From Euphorbia lathyris (taxonomy: Eukaryota > Streptophyta > Magnoliopsida > Malpighiales > Euphorbiaceae): a stretch of 64,000 bases of DNA. Below, piece after piece: positions 21,703 to 33,810 of the stretch. The position numbers and the translations under genes were made by a program. The notes beneath the pieces were generated by a model. It did no database searches and was not told the origin of the DNA. It saw nothing but the letters and a program-made list of their open reading frames with translations. Numbering within the stretch: position 1 is the first letter of the stretch; each line of letters opens with the position of its first letter. The DNA is taken from the NCBI RefSeq assembly GCF_963576675.1, contig NC_088918.1:56005501-56069500 (forward strand). Reading direction: 5' to 3'.

Positions 21703-24664
21703 TTTTTTTTTTTTTTTGATAGAAACAGGAAAGAAAACAAACCAACACCGAGACAAAAGCTAATCTGGGATCAGCCTAGGAAAGCTAACCCCAACTCTGT
21801 CCTCTAAAAGGAGAGAAGAAAGATAGATAGGAGGATCAGAAAGGGTGGAAACACCTAACATCCCCTCGTGTCCAGCCGCCGCCAAGCGATCCGCAATTCG
21901 ATTTTGTTCTCTGTAGATGTGGCTGAACTCTAAGGACTCAAAGGAGGAGCCAAGACTTCTTATTGCTTTGATAAGGTTCTGGCTACTAAGACAAAAAGCA
22001 TGATTATTAGAGATCATACTAATAGCCTCCATATTATCAGACTCCACAACAAGCCTTTTAATACCCAGATTTCTGGCAAGCTTGACTCCAGAAAGAATAC
22101 CCCAAAGTTCCGCTGAAAAGGATGAGCCCAAACCCAGGTTATGGGTGAATCCAGACAACCAGACACCTCCCGCGTCCCTGAGCACGCCTCCGGCCGCGAT
22201 CTTTTCATTGTTGAGACAGGAGCCATCCGTGTTCAACTTAACCACCCCATCCTTCGGCCTACACCACCCAACGAGTTGAACCTCTTTATTCTGGGTAGAA
22301 TTGGCAAGGGGGTCCCCTTTGAAGCTCCCCGTAATGGTAAGGAGCTTTTTAGAGAAGAACTCGGGTAAGTTCTGAATAAAAACAGTCTTCTCACCAAAGA
22401 TCTCCTCGTTTCTCCACTTCCAAAGGTGGTGGCAGATAATAGCAAATAAAATGTCTCCCTGCTCCATGCTAGCCATTAACCTACCTTTAACCCCATTGGA
22501 GAACCAGTCATTCTCAGGGTAGGCAAAGAAGAATGGGAGAATGTGGTGCGGAAGAACTTTCTGCCAAACCTCCTTACTCTTAGGGCAGTCCCTAAGGGCA
22601 TGGCACAAAGATTCAACTTGGCCTCTGCATCTACTGCAAGCACCTGAATCCGCCAAGTGACGTCTATGTCTATCCGAATTAGTCAGCAACCTGTCCTTGA
22701 CTCCAAGCCACAGGAAGCTCCTCATTCGGTAAGGGATTTTCAGAGCCCAATTGGATTTCCAAGTGTCCGAAAGAGGGTCGGATCTGTCAAGAGTAAAAGC
22801 TTCAAAGGCAGACTTGCAAGAGTAAGCTCCATTTTTTGTCAGGGCCCAGCAATGCCTATCCTTGTCCTCCTCAAGGTTACTAATCTTCACTCCCCTGATT
22901 CTGAGGAGAGAATCAAGGCTCAAGAAGGAATCAAACATAGACCAAATCCAGTCCCCATCAGAGTCCACCACATCGGCAATCCTCCAATTGCGGAAATTGC
23001 TAGGCGGGGGAGAGCAGCAAACCTCTATAAGAGGTTTATCTCCGATCCAGGTGTCATACCAGAAGCTTATGGACTTACCATTACCCACCTCCAGGCCAAC
23101 CCCCATGCAGAACTCAGCAAACACAGCACTGAGCCCTTTCCAAAGGAAAGAACAATTGCCAATCCTCTCTTTAGGGCCCCCAAAGATTTTGTCCTTTCGA
23201 TACTTGCCACAAAGCAATCGAACCCAAAGAGAAGAAGGGTTCTGCCACATTCTCCAGAGGAGCTTCATCAACAAGACCTTATTGTTATCTTTAGCTTGTC
23301 TGATGCCAAGACCCCCCCTGCTTTTAGGCTGGCAGACCTCCTTCCAAGGGACTAGGTGAATCTTCCTACCCTCTCCAAACTCACCCCAAAGAAAACGTCG
23401 GTTGATTTTATCAAGCTCATTGAGAACCGACTCAGGCAACTTACATGCTTGCATGATATGATTGGGAGCTGCGCAGTTGACAGACTGAATTAAGGTTAGA
23501 CGGCCAGCCAAGGAAAGAGAATTGGCCTTCCAACTAGCACACAACCCATTAGTTTTGTCCAGAGTCTCCTTAAAAGAGGCTTTGGAAACTCTATCACTAT
23601 GAAGGGGGATCCGAAGATACTTTCCCAAGGATTGGGTAAGAGGGATGCCTGAAAGATCGCTAAGCTTATTACAGAGGCTTCTATCCATGTTCTTAGAGCA
23701 AAGCATCCGGGACTTGTGGACATTGATCTTCTGGCCAGAAGCAACGCAAAAGCACTCCAGGATATTCATGACCACACCAATTTGCTCCTCATTCCCTTCC
23801 ACAAAGATCATCACATCGTCAGCGAAGAACAAGTGGGAAATAGGAGGGCAAAATCTGTTAATGGACACAGGATGGAGACTTCCCTTATTCACAGCTTCTT
23901 GAATTAGGTGAGCCAGCCTTTACATTGCTATCACAAAAAGGAAATGGCTTATAGGATCTCCTTGACGGATACCCCTAGAAGGAGAAAACTCATCAGACAT
24001 ATCTCCATTGATCAGAACCTGGAAAACAGGAGAAGACACGCAACCTTGAATCAAACTCCTCCAGTTCTCAGGAATACCAGCTTTACTTAAGCTATCCAAA
24101 AGAAAGCTCCAGTTTAAGCGATCATAAGCTTTCTCCAGATCAAGCTTGAGAGCCACGATCCCTTTCTTACCCTTCCTCATTTTCATGGAATGGACCATCT
24201 CCTGGGCAATTACCACATTGTCCATCATTTGCCTACCAGGAACAAAGCTACCTTGATTTTGGCTAATAATCTCGGGAAGGATCCGCCGGATCCTATTCGC
24301 CACAATCTTAGTGATAGCTTTGTATAAAACATTACATAGGCTGATTGGCCTCATTTGTAAAAAGGAGGAGGGCTTTTCAACCTTAGGGGATCAGAACCAG
24401 GAGGGTTTTATTCACCAGGCTAATCTCGTTGGAACCGCGGAAGATTCCAAAGATAAAATTATAGACACCTTCCTTCACCGAGTCCCAGTGTTTATGGTAG
24501 AAACTAGCAGGGATACCATCGATCCCTGGAGCTTTAGTAGCTCCAATACTGGTGAAGGCAAGATCAATTTCTTTCCGGTCGATAGGATGAAAGGCATCAA
24601 CAATTACCTCCTCCTCCAGCCTAGGAAAGGTGACCCCAGAGTAGGCTTTGTCCAGATCCATCAA
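21703..24664 (-). mobile_element. 5'-truncated L1-type LINE
   Basis: A minus-strand non-LTR retrotransposon ending in a poly(A) tail, seen as 15 T at 21703-21717 on the plus strand. It starts inside the reverse transcriptase region at the (AT)n at 24665, so ORF1 and the endonuclease are absent. 5' truncation with a retained poly(A) end is the normal product of target-primed reverse transcription. Confidence 0.9.
21760..24663 (-). pseudogene. L1 ORF2 (reverse transcriptase, zf-RVT, RNase H)
   Basis: Reading down the minus strand: an RT N-terminal part (APGIDGIPASFYHKHW), then MRPISLCNVLYKAITKIVAN, catalytic LKLDLEKAYDRL, GIRQGDPIS, and FADDVMIF near 23820. After these come the zf-RVT segment (CSRCRGQVESLCHALRDCP, about 22570-22640) and a C-terminal RNase H (LNTDGSC, SAELWGI, ESDNMEAI, REQNRIADRLAA) ending at 21760. 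There are two lesions: a one-base frameshift at about 24385 and an in-frame TAA at 23920-23922. Otherwise it is open, so the copy is fairly recent. It is cut off at its 5' end. Confidence 0.92.

Positions 24665-24701
<37 letters not shown>
24665..24701. repeat. (AT)n microsatellite at the LINE 5' junction
   Basis: About 18 AT units mark the point where the LINE is truncated; microhomology at an AT tract may have ended reverse transcription there. Confidence 0.9.
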
Positions 24702-24702
<1 letters not shown>

Positions 24703-24775
24703 CTTTCAATATATTTATATATATTTTATTGTAAATGATATTATAATGGATACAATAAAGTAAATATAAATATTA

Positions 24776-25117
24776 GGGGGTGTTTGTTTGCTCATTTTCA
24801 TGCTCGTGTTTGCCTTTTCATTTTAAATGGGAGAGTTTTAAGTGTTTGGTTAGTGACATCCTGTTTGCCTTTTAAATCTGAAAAGCAGAATTATGTGTTT
24901 GGTTAGTAACCTTCTGTTTGCCTTTCACATCTGAAAATCAGCATTTTATAAAAGCAGAAAATCTATGCTTTTTTGGAAAAGCAGCTTTTTCCTTTTTGCT
25001 ATAGCAAACAGCAAACCGTAACAGCAAATAGCAACAACAAACAACAACAACAAACAACAAACCGTAACAACAAAAAACAAACAGCAACAGCAAACAGTAG
25101 GTAAAATAAACGAGCCC
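24776..25117. mobile_element. Tourist-type MITE (PIF/Harbinger)
   Basis: Ends are GGGGGTGTTTGTTTGC and the inverted GGGCTCGTTTATTTTACC, with a TTA target duplication (24773-24775 and 25118-25120). The 342-bp interior has CAACAACAAACAAC-type repeats. No coding capacity. Confidence 0.75.
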
Positions 25118-25136
25118 TTAATCTCCTAACTTCTAA

Positions 25137-25433
25137 GGGGGAATTTGATTCACAAGGGGTAAGAGAATATGAATCAAGAAAGGGAAATTAAAGGAAAGGA
25201 AATGAATAAGCATTAATTCCCCTATGTGTTTGGATATATTTAGGAAAATGAATGAAGTAAAGAGAATCCAATTTCCTACAGGGTCTGAGGTAATGAGCTT
25301 AACCTAAAGTGGGGGTATACCCATAATCTAAAATGGATAAAGGGAATGTGTTTTTTTTAACAAACAAGAACAAAGAGAATTAAAATCTCTCATTCCTATT
25401 TCCATTCCTAAAGACCCCAAGCCAAATGCCCCC
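25137..25433. mobile_element. Tourist-type MITE (PIF/Harbinger)
   Basis: Ends are GGGGGAATTTGATTC and the inverted GGGGGCATTTGGCTTG, with a TAA duplication (25134-25136 and 25434-25436). It is 297 bp and lies only 19 bp from the previous MITE. The interior repeats fragments of the ends. Confidence 0.8.
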
Positions 25434-25436
25434 TAA

Positions 25437-26608
25437 AGTAAATAGAAATTTGTAATATGATTTAATTTATAAAACAATGTGTTTGAAATTTCATTGTTAA
25501 GATTACATTTTTATTTTAAAAAAATTATTTTTATATATTAACAAAATACTGTCTTATCCTGAAAATGCAACTCTCTAAATCAATAATATAAATCATAGGT
25601 GGAAATTTATTCCTATTTTACTAATTTCATATGAACTAAATTAATGTATTTAGTTCATTTTACATACGGCATATACAAGACTAATAATGAAATAAGTTCG
25701 GGGGTTATTAGAAATGATTTTCGCTGTAATTCCGATCGGGGAAAGATATGCCACAAATGGAGCTTGGTCGGTGGTTGGTCTTCTTCCCCGACAATAGTTA
25801 GACACTGAAAATGGATGATTTTGTTTCTGATATTGCGTACAGGACAGTGCATTTTTACCACTGGAAATTTCGCTTCAAAACCTTCGTAAGTTCTAACGTT
25901 CATACTTGTTGAAATAGCAAACAAACAAGATTCTTTCAAATTTCAAAGTCCCCAAACCCTGAACCCACGATTTCACGCCCACAATTAAATTATTCTTCAT
26001 TTTCTTTTGGGCGGGTGGATATAAATCTGAGTGGTCATTTCATTTCATCACACTCTAATTTCATTTTCTTTCTGAATTCTCTCTTCCTTTGCATTCATCG
26101 CCAACTCTCTTGCCTTTCTTTCTACTACTTCTGCAACTCATCCTCCTCCTTCGAAGAGGTAATTTCTGTTTCTGCTTACTTTGTTGAATGTTATTGTTAT
26201 AATTTTTTCCTTATTGGTTTCATTGCAAATATAATTTACTGTTTTTGTGCTTCAAGTTGAGTGATAATGAAAATAATTATTGGTTTGTTGAATTATGATA
26301 TGCACTTCTGTGAAAAATGTGGTTTAAACTTGGTGAGAATTGCTGCTGTTGGCTGCTTAATCATATGACTGAAGAAAATGATTATATAGGTGAAATGCCC
26401 TAATTTCGTGCTTTTGCTGGTAAATTCTGGTTAATTTTATCTGCCTATTCTGATGCTAATGGAAATGGCAATTCTTGGAACTGTTTTAGTATATGTTGCT
26501 TTTCAAACAATAAACAACTGAAGGCAGTTATGATTAGTGATATGGAATTGGAACATTGCATTTATCTACTTGTAGTTGCATTCGAAATTTTGTTTCTTCC
26601 TTTTACAG
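25437..26608 (+). promoter_or_regulatory. Promoter, noncoding first exon and first intron of the Nudix gene
   Basis: A TATA-like GATATAAATC lies at 26018-26027. A pyrimidine-rich leader follows and ends at CGAAGAG (26159) before GTAATT, a good 5' splice site. The acceptor TTTTACAG ends at 26608. The noncoding first exon is therefore about 26050-26159 and the 5' UTR intron about 450 bp. A 94-codon opposite-strand frame at 25655-25939 shows no domain and is not called. Confidence 0.6.
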
Positions 26609-26679
26609 ACTCTGATAAGAAGTCTATAGTTCCTGCCACTAGCAGATCAATCTCAGTTTCACTAAATTGATCACCTACC

Positions 26680-29600
26680 ATGGAGCAAAATGGAGTTGAA
26701 AATGATGTGCAGCAGATTAAGATACTTGCTGCAGTCAATGATGAACATGAAGGTGTTATTGTTGAGTTGAAAGACCCTATGAATCCACATGTCTTTGCGT
26801 CAATGCTTAAAGCTTCAATTCTCCATTGGACAAAGCAGGTTCCTCTCCAGTCAAAGTTTAGTCTATATTTTGTTCAAATTAGATGCTCTTGCATCTGCTT
26901 TTCCTATCTCTGTGTAAAGAATGGTAAGCAATCATGTGTGCAGGGTAAGCGGGGCATTTGGATTAAAGTGCCCATTGAATTAGTCCATCTTGTTGAAGCT
27001 TCTGTTAAGGTAACTTAGTTTTCTGTTTGCAATGTGGTGATCATGAATCCAAAGATGCCTTATTCTTCCATGAATTTTGTAGGTTATTATAGTTTTCATA
27101 TTATGCCTGTTAATGGTTAAATTTGGAATTTATCTTACAGGAAGGGTTCTGGTACCATCACGCAGAGCCAAAATATTTGATGCTTGCATATTGGATCCCA
27201 GAAGGCACTCATACTCTTCCAGCAAATGCTAGTCACCGAGTGGGTATTGGAGCATTTGTCATGAATGAAAAAAGAGAGGTAAGCTAAGTATGCTCGTGAT
27301 TCTATCTTTTGATCCTGAAGTTAAGGATTTCTTGTTAAATATGTTTGTCCTTCACAATTCCCACATGGGTTGTAGATAAGGTCCTTGGTCTACTGTAAAC
27401 CTATTAGCCCCTCTAATCTTGGCACCTCATTTTTAAGTTCTTAGGGTCCGTTTGGTATGCCGTAATGCAATGTAATGTAATCAAGGTCGTAATGTAATCA
27501 AAGTTGTAATGGAATGGTAATTCCATTACCATGTTTGGTTGACAATCATGATGTAATGTAATGACCATTACAATATTTATATTTTCCTAATTCAATGTAA
27601 TCATAAAATTTTATTTACATAATTAAAATCGACGAAAAACATGAAAAGCACGAAAAATGTGAAAAATCGAATCGAAATCAAATACAAAATTAGATTAACC
27701 GAAATCAATAAATTAGTATATAGTTTTCGTTTTTTCTTGTTTTTTTTTTACATTTTTCTCGTTTCTTTTAATTTCCATTTTCAACAATTTTCACCGTTTT
27801 TTTAATTTCCATTTTGCAACATTTTTCACCGTTTTTCTATTTTCTCTTTTTTCCGGTTTTTCATTTTTCTTTTCATTTTTCGCATTTTTTCGGTTTTTCG
27901 CATTTTTTTCATTTTTCTCGTTTTCAATTTTCATGTTTTTCTACTTTTTGAGACGTGAGTAGGGGTGTGCATCGGTTCGGTTTAAACCGCATACCGAACC
28001 GAGTGAATTCGGTTTTTCGATTCGGTTTTTTAACAATTTGGTTCGGCATCGGTTTTAATTTTAAATGTATTTCGGTATTCGGTTCGGTTTGATAGAAAAT
28101 GTAAAAAAAACCGAACCGCACCGAATTACACATATTTTACATTTATATATATATATATATATATATATTATACAAGTTTAGTTTTTTTTTTTATTGTTGA
28201 GATAATAATCCAATATAGATATATTTTGGAAATATTTCAATTTTGTTGTTGTTGAGGTAAATTTAATGAGAAAATATAGTGAATTTTATTTGTTATTTGT
28301 TATTTTTAACTTAATTCGGTTTGTTCGGTTTAAACCGAACTGAACCGCATATTTCGGTTCAGTTTTAATTCGATTTTACCTATTATCCGGTTCGGTGTCG
28401 GTTTGAATTATTTTGATCATTTCGGTATTCGTTTTTCTTATTCGGTTCGGTTTTGTACCGATGCACACCCCTAGACGTGAGATTTGAGAAATGAGAGGTT
28501 AGATGACAATGTAATGAGAATTCAAGTCATTTTTTTATGTAATGGGGATTACAAGATTTCTTCAACAAAATTTAACTCAAGGTTTTCTCATTCCATTACA
28601 ATGAAATTGTAATATGCAACCAAACATGGTAATGAGCCTTCAATGTAATGGCCATTCCATTACGAAGCTCATTACGTCTTACCAAACGGCACCTTAATGC
28701 TGTGGCTGTTTATGTCTCCTTATAACCTACCAACCCCTTTAATATCTACACTTGGGTTTGAAGTCTTGCTTGGGTTCTCGATATGGTGTCATAACCTAGT
28801 GCTTCAACTGGATGCTTATTCTCATGTGTCCCTTCTTACAGCCATGAAGCTCTCTCATATTAACAACTTTTTAATATTAATGATCTTTGGGGAAAAAATA
28901 TGTATTTTGGGGAATTCCTGGATAGGAAATTCTGTTTATTCATGAGAAGTATTGTTAAGAGGTTGGGTCAGGAACCATAATAGTTCAAAGTTCTTATAGA
29001 TCTTCATAAATATATTTTAAATGTTTTTTCTTAGTATCTTTTCTTCGCCTTGTTATTATGTTTGACATGGTCATCTCGCAAGTGCTTGCTGATAACGGCA
29101 AAAAGTTCTCTGAATATCGTTTTATTTTCTCCTTGTCCGAAGTTAGAAGTACTTCGACCTAACCGAAATTATTCATTGGCTATGTTCGTTTCAAGGTACT
29201 AGTTGTCCAAGAGAAAAGTGGGATATTTCGAGGGTCAGGCGTGTGGAAGTTCCCTACTGGAGTAGTTGATGAGGTTTGCTCATCATCCAAATTCTCTTTA
29301 TCATGATTATATATATATATATATATATACAACAACAAAAACAAAGCCTTAGTCCCGAAATGATTCGTGGTCGGCTAACATGAACTATATATATATATAT
29401 ATATTATTGTAGCTTGGAAGATCAATAACACATGAAACTATATGTTCTACAGGGAGAAGATTTATGTGCTGCTGCTGTGCGAGAAGTCAAAGAAGAGACG
29501 AACGTAAGCAACTGTTATGCAGCTTGCAAGTCCATTAAAGATCAAAACCATAATTATAATATAACTCTGAAAGTTTCCTTTTCATTGCAACAGATTGATG

Positions 29601-30418
29601 CAAAATTTGTAGAAGTGCTAGCATTCAGGTACACAGTTTATTAGAATTTTAATCCTCAGCTGCATTCTTTTGAAAAATGTCATTTTCCAATCTATACTGT
29701 CCCGACACTTGCTAGTTCATATCTATCCCAGTATCTGGGCACTTTGATCCATGTAATGTTGATATGGATTATGTGCTTCCGTATTATTTGATACATTATT
29801 GCTTTAGCTTGTTTTCTTATAAGCTCCATAAAAAGGTATCTGAAGCCCAATGGATTGAGAATAAGAAATAAGTGCATCGGAAGTTCAGAGTGTTCACAAT
29901 TGATCTTTGTTTTGGAAATTACCTTTAACATACCCTATTTATAATTTACAGGCAAAGCCACAAAGCATTCTTTGAGAAGTCAGATTTATTCTTTTTATGC
30001 CTACTACAACCAATGTCCTTCGACATTCAGAAGCAGGAATCAGAAATAGAGGCTGCACAGGTAAGTTTTGTTGAAAGCAGAGTTTCAAATGTTTGTGGCT
30101 CACAAATAATCAATATAATTTGATTCAACTTGTCGACAATAATGTGATTTTTGTGTGATGAATACTTTAACAACAATATCTGGGGATTACTGATACTTGT
30201 TAGTTTGTGATTGTGATTGTCTGCAGTGGACGCCATTAGAGGAATATGTGGCACAACCATTTGTCCAGAAAAATGAGCTTTTGAAACAAATTGTTGATAT
30301 ATGCTTGACTACAATAAATAAGAAGTATTCTGGGTTCTCTGCTGTGCCTATCTCTTCAAATCCTTGGGAAGAAAACAACTACCTCTACTTCAACAGGGAT
30401 TACCAAAAGAAGCAGTGA
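26680..30418 (+). CDS. Nudix hydrolase, plant NUDT2/8/10 group (eight coding exons)
   Basis: Coding exons are 26680-26838, 26944-27009, 27141-27278, 29196-29273, 29453-29503, 29594-29628, 29952-30060 and 30227-30418, all with GT-AG borders and consistent phase. They give a protein of about 275 residues, the usual length for this group. The N-terminal half carries the plant-specific region (GIWIKVPIELVHLVEASVK, then EGFWYHHAEPKYLMLAYWIP). The Nudix box spans residues 143-165: Gly143, Glu149, then REVKEETNI at 157-165 with metal-binding Glu158, Glu161 and Glu162. Family members hydrolyse nucleoside diphosphates linked to another moiety, such as ADP-ribose or NADH; the substrate here is not readable. 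One oddity is Asn164 where the consensus has Gly (REUXEEXGU), next to an exon end. The third coding intron (1.9 kb) is swollen by nested transposons. Confidence 0.93.
27444..28693. mobile_element. Tourist-like PIF/Harbinger element in a Nudix intron
   Basis: Ends are GGGTCCGTTTGGTATGCCG and the inverted GGTGCCGTTTGGTAAGACG, both continuing GTAATG, with a TTA duplication (27441-27443 and 28694-28696). The interior has ACGAAAAA/TTTTTCG-rich halves like the elements at 19979 and 34146. A hAT MITE (27960-28473) is inserted within it. It lies wholly inside the intron and leaves the splice sites intact. Confidence 0.82.
27960..28473. mobile_element. Nested hAT MITE
   Basis: Perfect terminal inverted repeats TAGGGGTGTGCATCGGT/ACCGATGCACACCCCTA (one mismatch at most) and an exact 8-bp duplication GACGTGAG (27952-27959 and 28474-28481) define a hAT insertion into the Tourist-like element. 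The ends are rich in AACCGAAC words; the centre is AT-rich with an (AT)n tract at about 28146-28168. Non-coding. Confidence 0.88.
29304..29404. repeat. (AT)n tracts flanking a SINE-like tail
   Basis: Two (AT)n runs (about 29306-29328 and 29383-29403) flank ACAACAAAAACAAAGCCTTA and GATTCGTGGTCGGCTAACAT, a phrase widespread in plant genomes and reminiscent of the 3' part of SINEs. It lies in the fourth coding intron of the Nudix gene. Confidence 0.5.
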
Positions 30419-30661
30419 GGTCTGGTATAAAATTATAGAAGAAGTCTATTTCTGAAAATTCAATCATAAGAAACAATAGAGCTATTATTTTGATTCTTTC
30501 TTTAGTGAAAGATAATAATTTGTTATTGCATTTGTTCATTATTTGATTCATTATGTTAACAACGATCAATAAGCTCAGTTGATTAATAAACTTTTCCTTC
30601 AATTTTTCTATGTTAAGCATCATTCCCTGTGCATTAAAAGCATATTGCAATGGTTCATTGG

Positions 30662-30691
30662 TTCAATATATATATATATATATATATATAC
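30662..30691. repeat. (AT)n microsatellite
   Basis: A run of AT dinucleotides downstream of the Nudix gene; the surrounding 30419-30770 is AT-rich 3' flank with nothing else recognised. Confidence 0.9.
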
Positions 30692-30770
30692 TCTCTTTTT
30701 TGTACTAGCTGATTTGATTAGGAGAAAATCTAAGTCCAAGAAACAGCTAAAAATTCAGTAAAATTTAATA

Positions 30771-31460
30771 ATGTCTTTTTTTATTTTTTATTTTTTTTAT
30801 TTATTTAAAGAAGGTATAGCTTTTATTCAAGAGATAACATCATTACAAAAAGCTCTAACTAACCAACTAGAAATAATGAAAGATATAAACTGACTAGCAT
30901 TGGAAAGTGTTACGGGCAATACAATATGCAACCTCATTCGCTAATCGAGGGACAAAAGACAATAAGAAATCTGGTCTTGTCTATAGAAGAACTCGACAAT
31001 CTTGGAGAATGCTACCAAGCTCAATAAGATTAAGAGAGGAGGAATTGACACTATCAACAATAATCTTTGTATCCAATTTGAAGACAACATTTGAAAGTTG
31101 CAGAGAGCGTCGAAGAGCAATAGCCTCGGCCAAGTTCGCCTAACACTCCTTCATAATTGCAGCTGAGCATAGCATAAAAAGAACCATCACTCATTCTAAC
31201 CACCGCTTCCAAATCGTTCCTGCCTGTCGCATTAAACACTGAAGCATCCAGATTGCATTTGAAGAAGCCTTCATCTGGACGTCTCCGTTTCACCGCCCGA
31301 TTGCTCAAAGAAGGACTGGGCATAATGACTTTGCTGCGTGACATGCTTCAGTGATGAATTAATAGACCACTGATGAAGAAACCAGTCCCCCACTTAATCG
31401 AAGTCCCAATGAGGCATATTAATGCCTGCTGCCTCCCAACATTCGGAAGCGGAATTACAG
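30771..31460 (-). pseudogene. 3' end of a LINE: RNase H fragment with poly(A)
   Basis: On the minus strand the text runs from a Trp-rich linker into an RNase H-like domain (EGFFKCNLDASVFNATGRND, SDGSFYAM), then in other frames VFKLDTKIIVDSV and ANEVAYCIAR, ending in an A-rich tail (T-rich at 30776-30806 on the plus strand). Several frameshifts and stops are present. It is a short 5'-truncated L1-type relic. Confidence 0.75.
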
Positions 31461-31639
31461 CCAAAAAATAAATGGTAGGTTGATAGCTTGTGTTGAGAGG
31501 GTATTTAAATTTGAAGTGTTATATATATTAAGGGTATTTTGAAAAAGTCACACAAAAATAGTCTAAATATGTAGTAGATTAACTAAATAAGTTAAATATG
31601 TAAATAAGTCTCCCATTTAACCCAATTTTATAATTTTCC

Positions 31640-33634
31640 CTTGTATTTATTGTTTTTGAGGAAAAATGAAGCCTATGTTGTTTAGCCATAGGACAAACAT
31701 CACAAACAATTTTATTGGAATTAAAGTTGACAGAAGGTATATGTTGTAGCTTGGAAACATAAGCATGACCTAGTCTAAAATGCTATATAGGATCGGCAAC
31801 AATACTAGTTACAAAATTACTTGAATCTAAAATGAACTTGTCATAATCATATTGTTGCAAGGCATGCAGTAGAAACGAAGATGCAGTAAGATAGTATAAT
31901 CCTTCATGAAAGAATCCAACCGCAACAAGTGCATTAGACTGCTGGGCCTGTATTAAACACACGTTAGGGAGAATTTTGATAGTCAATTTAGAATCATGTA
32001 TTAGTTTTCCTAGTGACAGGAGATTAGTTTTTAAAAGTTGGAATATGTAAAACATTGTTGATAATTAATTTTGTACTCAAAAGGATAGAACCAACATGTT
32101 TTACAAGCTCGTGACTTCCGTCCGGTAACTGAACCCGATGATTAGAAGAGACATATGTAAAATTAGTAAAAGAAGTGAGGTATGCACACATGTGAGACGT
32201 CGCTCCAGTATCAATAATCCAGTAAGTATATACCAATGAAGATTTTAGATTAGAATTGGAACAAAGTTAAGAATGAGCAGCAAAAATGTTAGAAGAAATA
32301 CTTGCGTAACCAGAAAAACTTGTTAACGTAGTAGAAGATGAAGTATCATTGAAGTCTGTTGCTCTTTTGTTCTTCATAACCTTTAGTATTTCTTTCTGAA
32401 CATAGGCAGCAAAACCAGGAGGTAAGGTAGCAGAAGCATTGAGAAAATCTTCATCAATATTGTCAAGAGGTGTATCCAAAAGAGTAGATGCACTGTTAGC
32501 CTTAGGCTGATTGAGTTTATTTTTCTTCTTAAAATCCTGGGACCAATCAGGATATCCATGAAGCTTGAAGCAAGTGTCTTTATCATGGCCAGATTTATCA
32601 CAGTGAAAACAAAAACGATCTTCCTTATTTCCTGAATCACATTTCTTCCCCTTTCCGGTTGAAGAAGATGAAGGAAAATGAGGTTTTAAACCAGTAGAGG
32701 CAGCATCAATCTCAAAATTAGTGTTATCAGATCTTACTTCCCGCTGCTTCTCAACATTCTGATCTATGGAATATGCCTTGTGGGTATTTGGAAGAGGATC
32801 TAACAATAATATCTAATGTTTCATATGAGCATAATCATCATTTAGTCCCATTAAGAACTGCACAAGTTGATCAGCATTTTAAGCATCATGTCTTTTTAGT
32901 CGCAGAACAAGTACATGTACAGATGTGTGAAGCATCACAAACACAAACTGAAGCAGGGCATAAATATGCTAGTTCATCCCAAAGTCTTTTCAATTTTATA
33001 ACATAAATCGCAACACACAGACTTCCTTGCTGAAAGTTACTTATCTCGTGTTTAAGTTAATACAACAGAGGTCTGTTTGCTTCTCCAAAGCGTTGTTCAA
33101 GTTCAAGTTCAACCCAGAGAGCTTGTGCGGAAGGAGTGAAAATGAAAGCATCCACTAAATCTCTCACGATTGAATTCAGTATCAATGACCTAACCATAAC
33201 ATCAACTCTTTTCCATTATGGAAGATCTAAAAAGTCTTAGAAGGTGTAAAATTATCACAAAGTATAAAATCCAACTTTTCCTTTGAAGATAAAGCTAAAA
33301 TCATGGCTCTACTCCAGGAGAGGTAGTTGTTTCCATTTAAGACTACAGTGACCAAACTAAGTCCAGGATTATCAGAATTAGTGAGTTGAAGTTGCAAAGA
33401 GTAAGTATTATTTCGGTTATTTCTGGATTTATAGTTAGAAGAGTGATTTACCTTCCGATCTGAACTAGATCTATGAGTGAGAGAATTTGTAGTTCGACTA
33501 GTACGTTTGTATGTATGATGATCGACATTTTAAAGAGGCTTCACCGGAGATTTTCCAGTGGCTGAGTCGGTTTGTGACGAATTGGTTGAGATTTCTTCAT
33601 CCTCGAAGCTAACATGATCTTCTAAGTTTGCCAT
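31640..33634 (-). pseudogene. Ty1/Copia gag-protease-pre-integrase relic
   Basis: The minus-strand start is an ATG at 33634-33632, 165 bases after the primer site. Early gag text resembles Retrotran_gag_3 (NYLSWSRAMILALSSK near 33310), followed by a CCHC zinc knuckle (CFHCDKSGHDKDTCFKLHGY near 32600), the protease active site WIIDTGATSHM (near 32205), and the pre-integrase region (31780-32040). It stops there; RT, RNase H and the 3' LTR are absent. Stops in gag (for example near 33530) and frame changes make it non-functional. Confidence 0.85.
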
Positions 33635-33798
33635 TGATAAGCAATATTAAGGAAATAGAACAAAATTGATGGAGTAAGAATTTGTTGATTTTAGGTTAAA
33701 TGATGAGAAAAAGAAACGAAGAAGAAGATGATCTCAAAAGTAGGAAATGAAAAGGCAGAGGAAATGAAAGGTCAGAATATAAGAATCATTTTAATTTT

Positions 33799-33810
33799 GC
33801 TCTGATACCA
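33799..33810 (-). promoter_or_regulatory. Primer binding site of the Copia element
   Basis: On the element strand TGGTATCAGAGC is complementary to the 3' end of plant initiator methionine tRNA, the usual Copia primer. It directly follows the terminal CA of the LTR at 33811. Confidence 0.9.

Noticed and set aside
22657..23359. Plus-strand frames of 165 and 232 codons
   Set aside because: They lie opposite the LINE ORF2, which has clear RT and RNase H motifs; they are reverse-strand shadows.
25655..25939. 94-codon minus-strand frame upstream of the Nudix gene
   Set aside because: No domain, no promoter or splice context; AT-rich surroundings make a chance frame likely.
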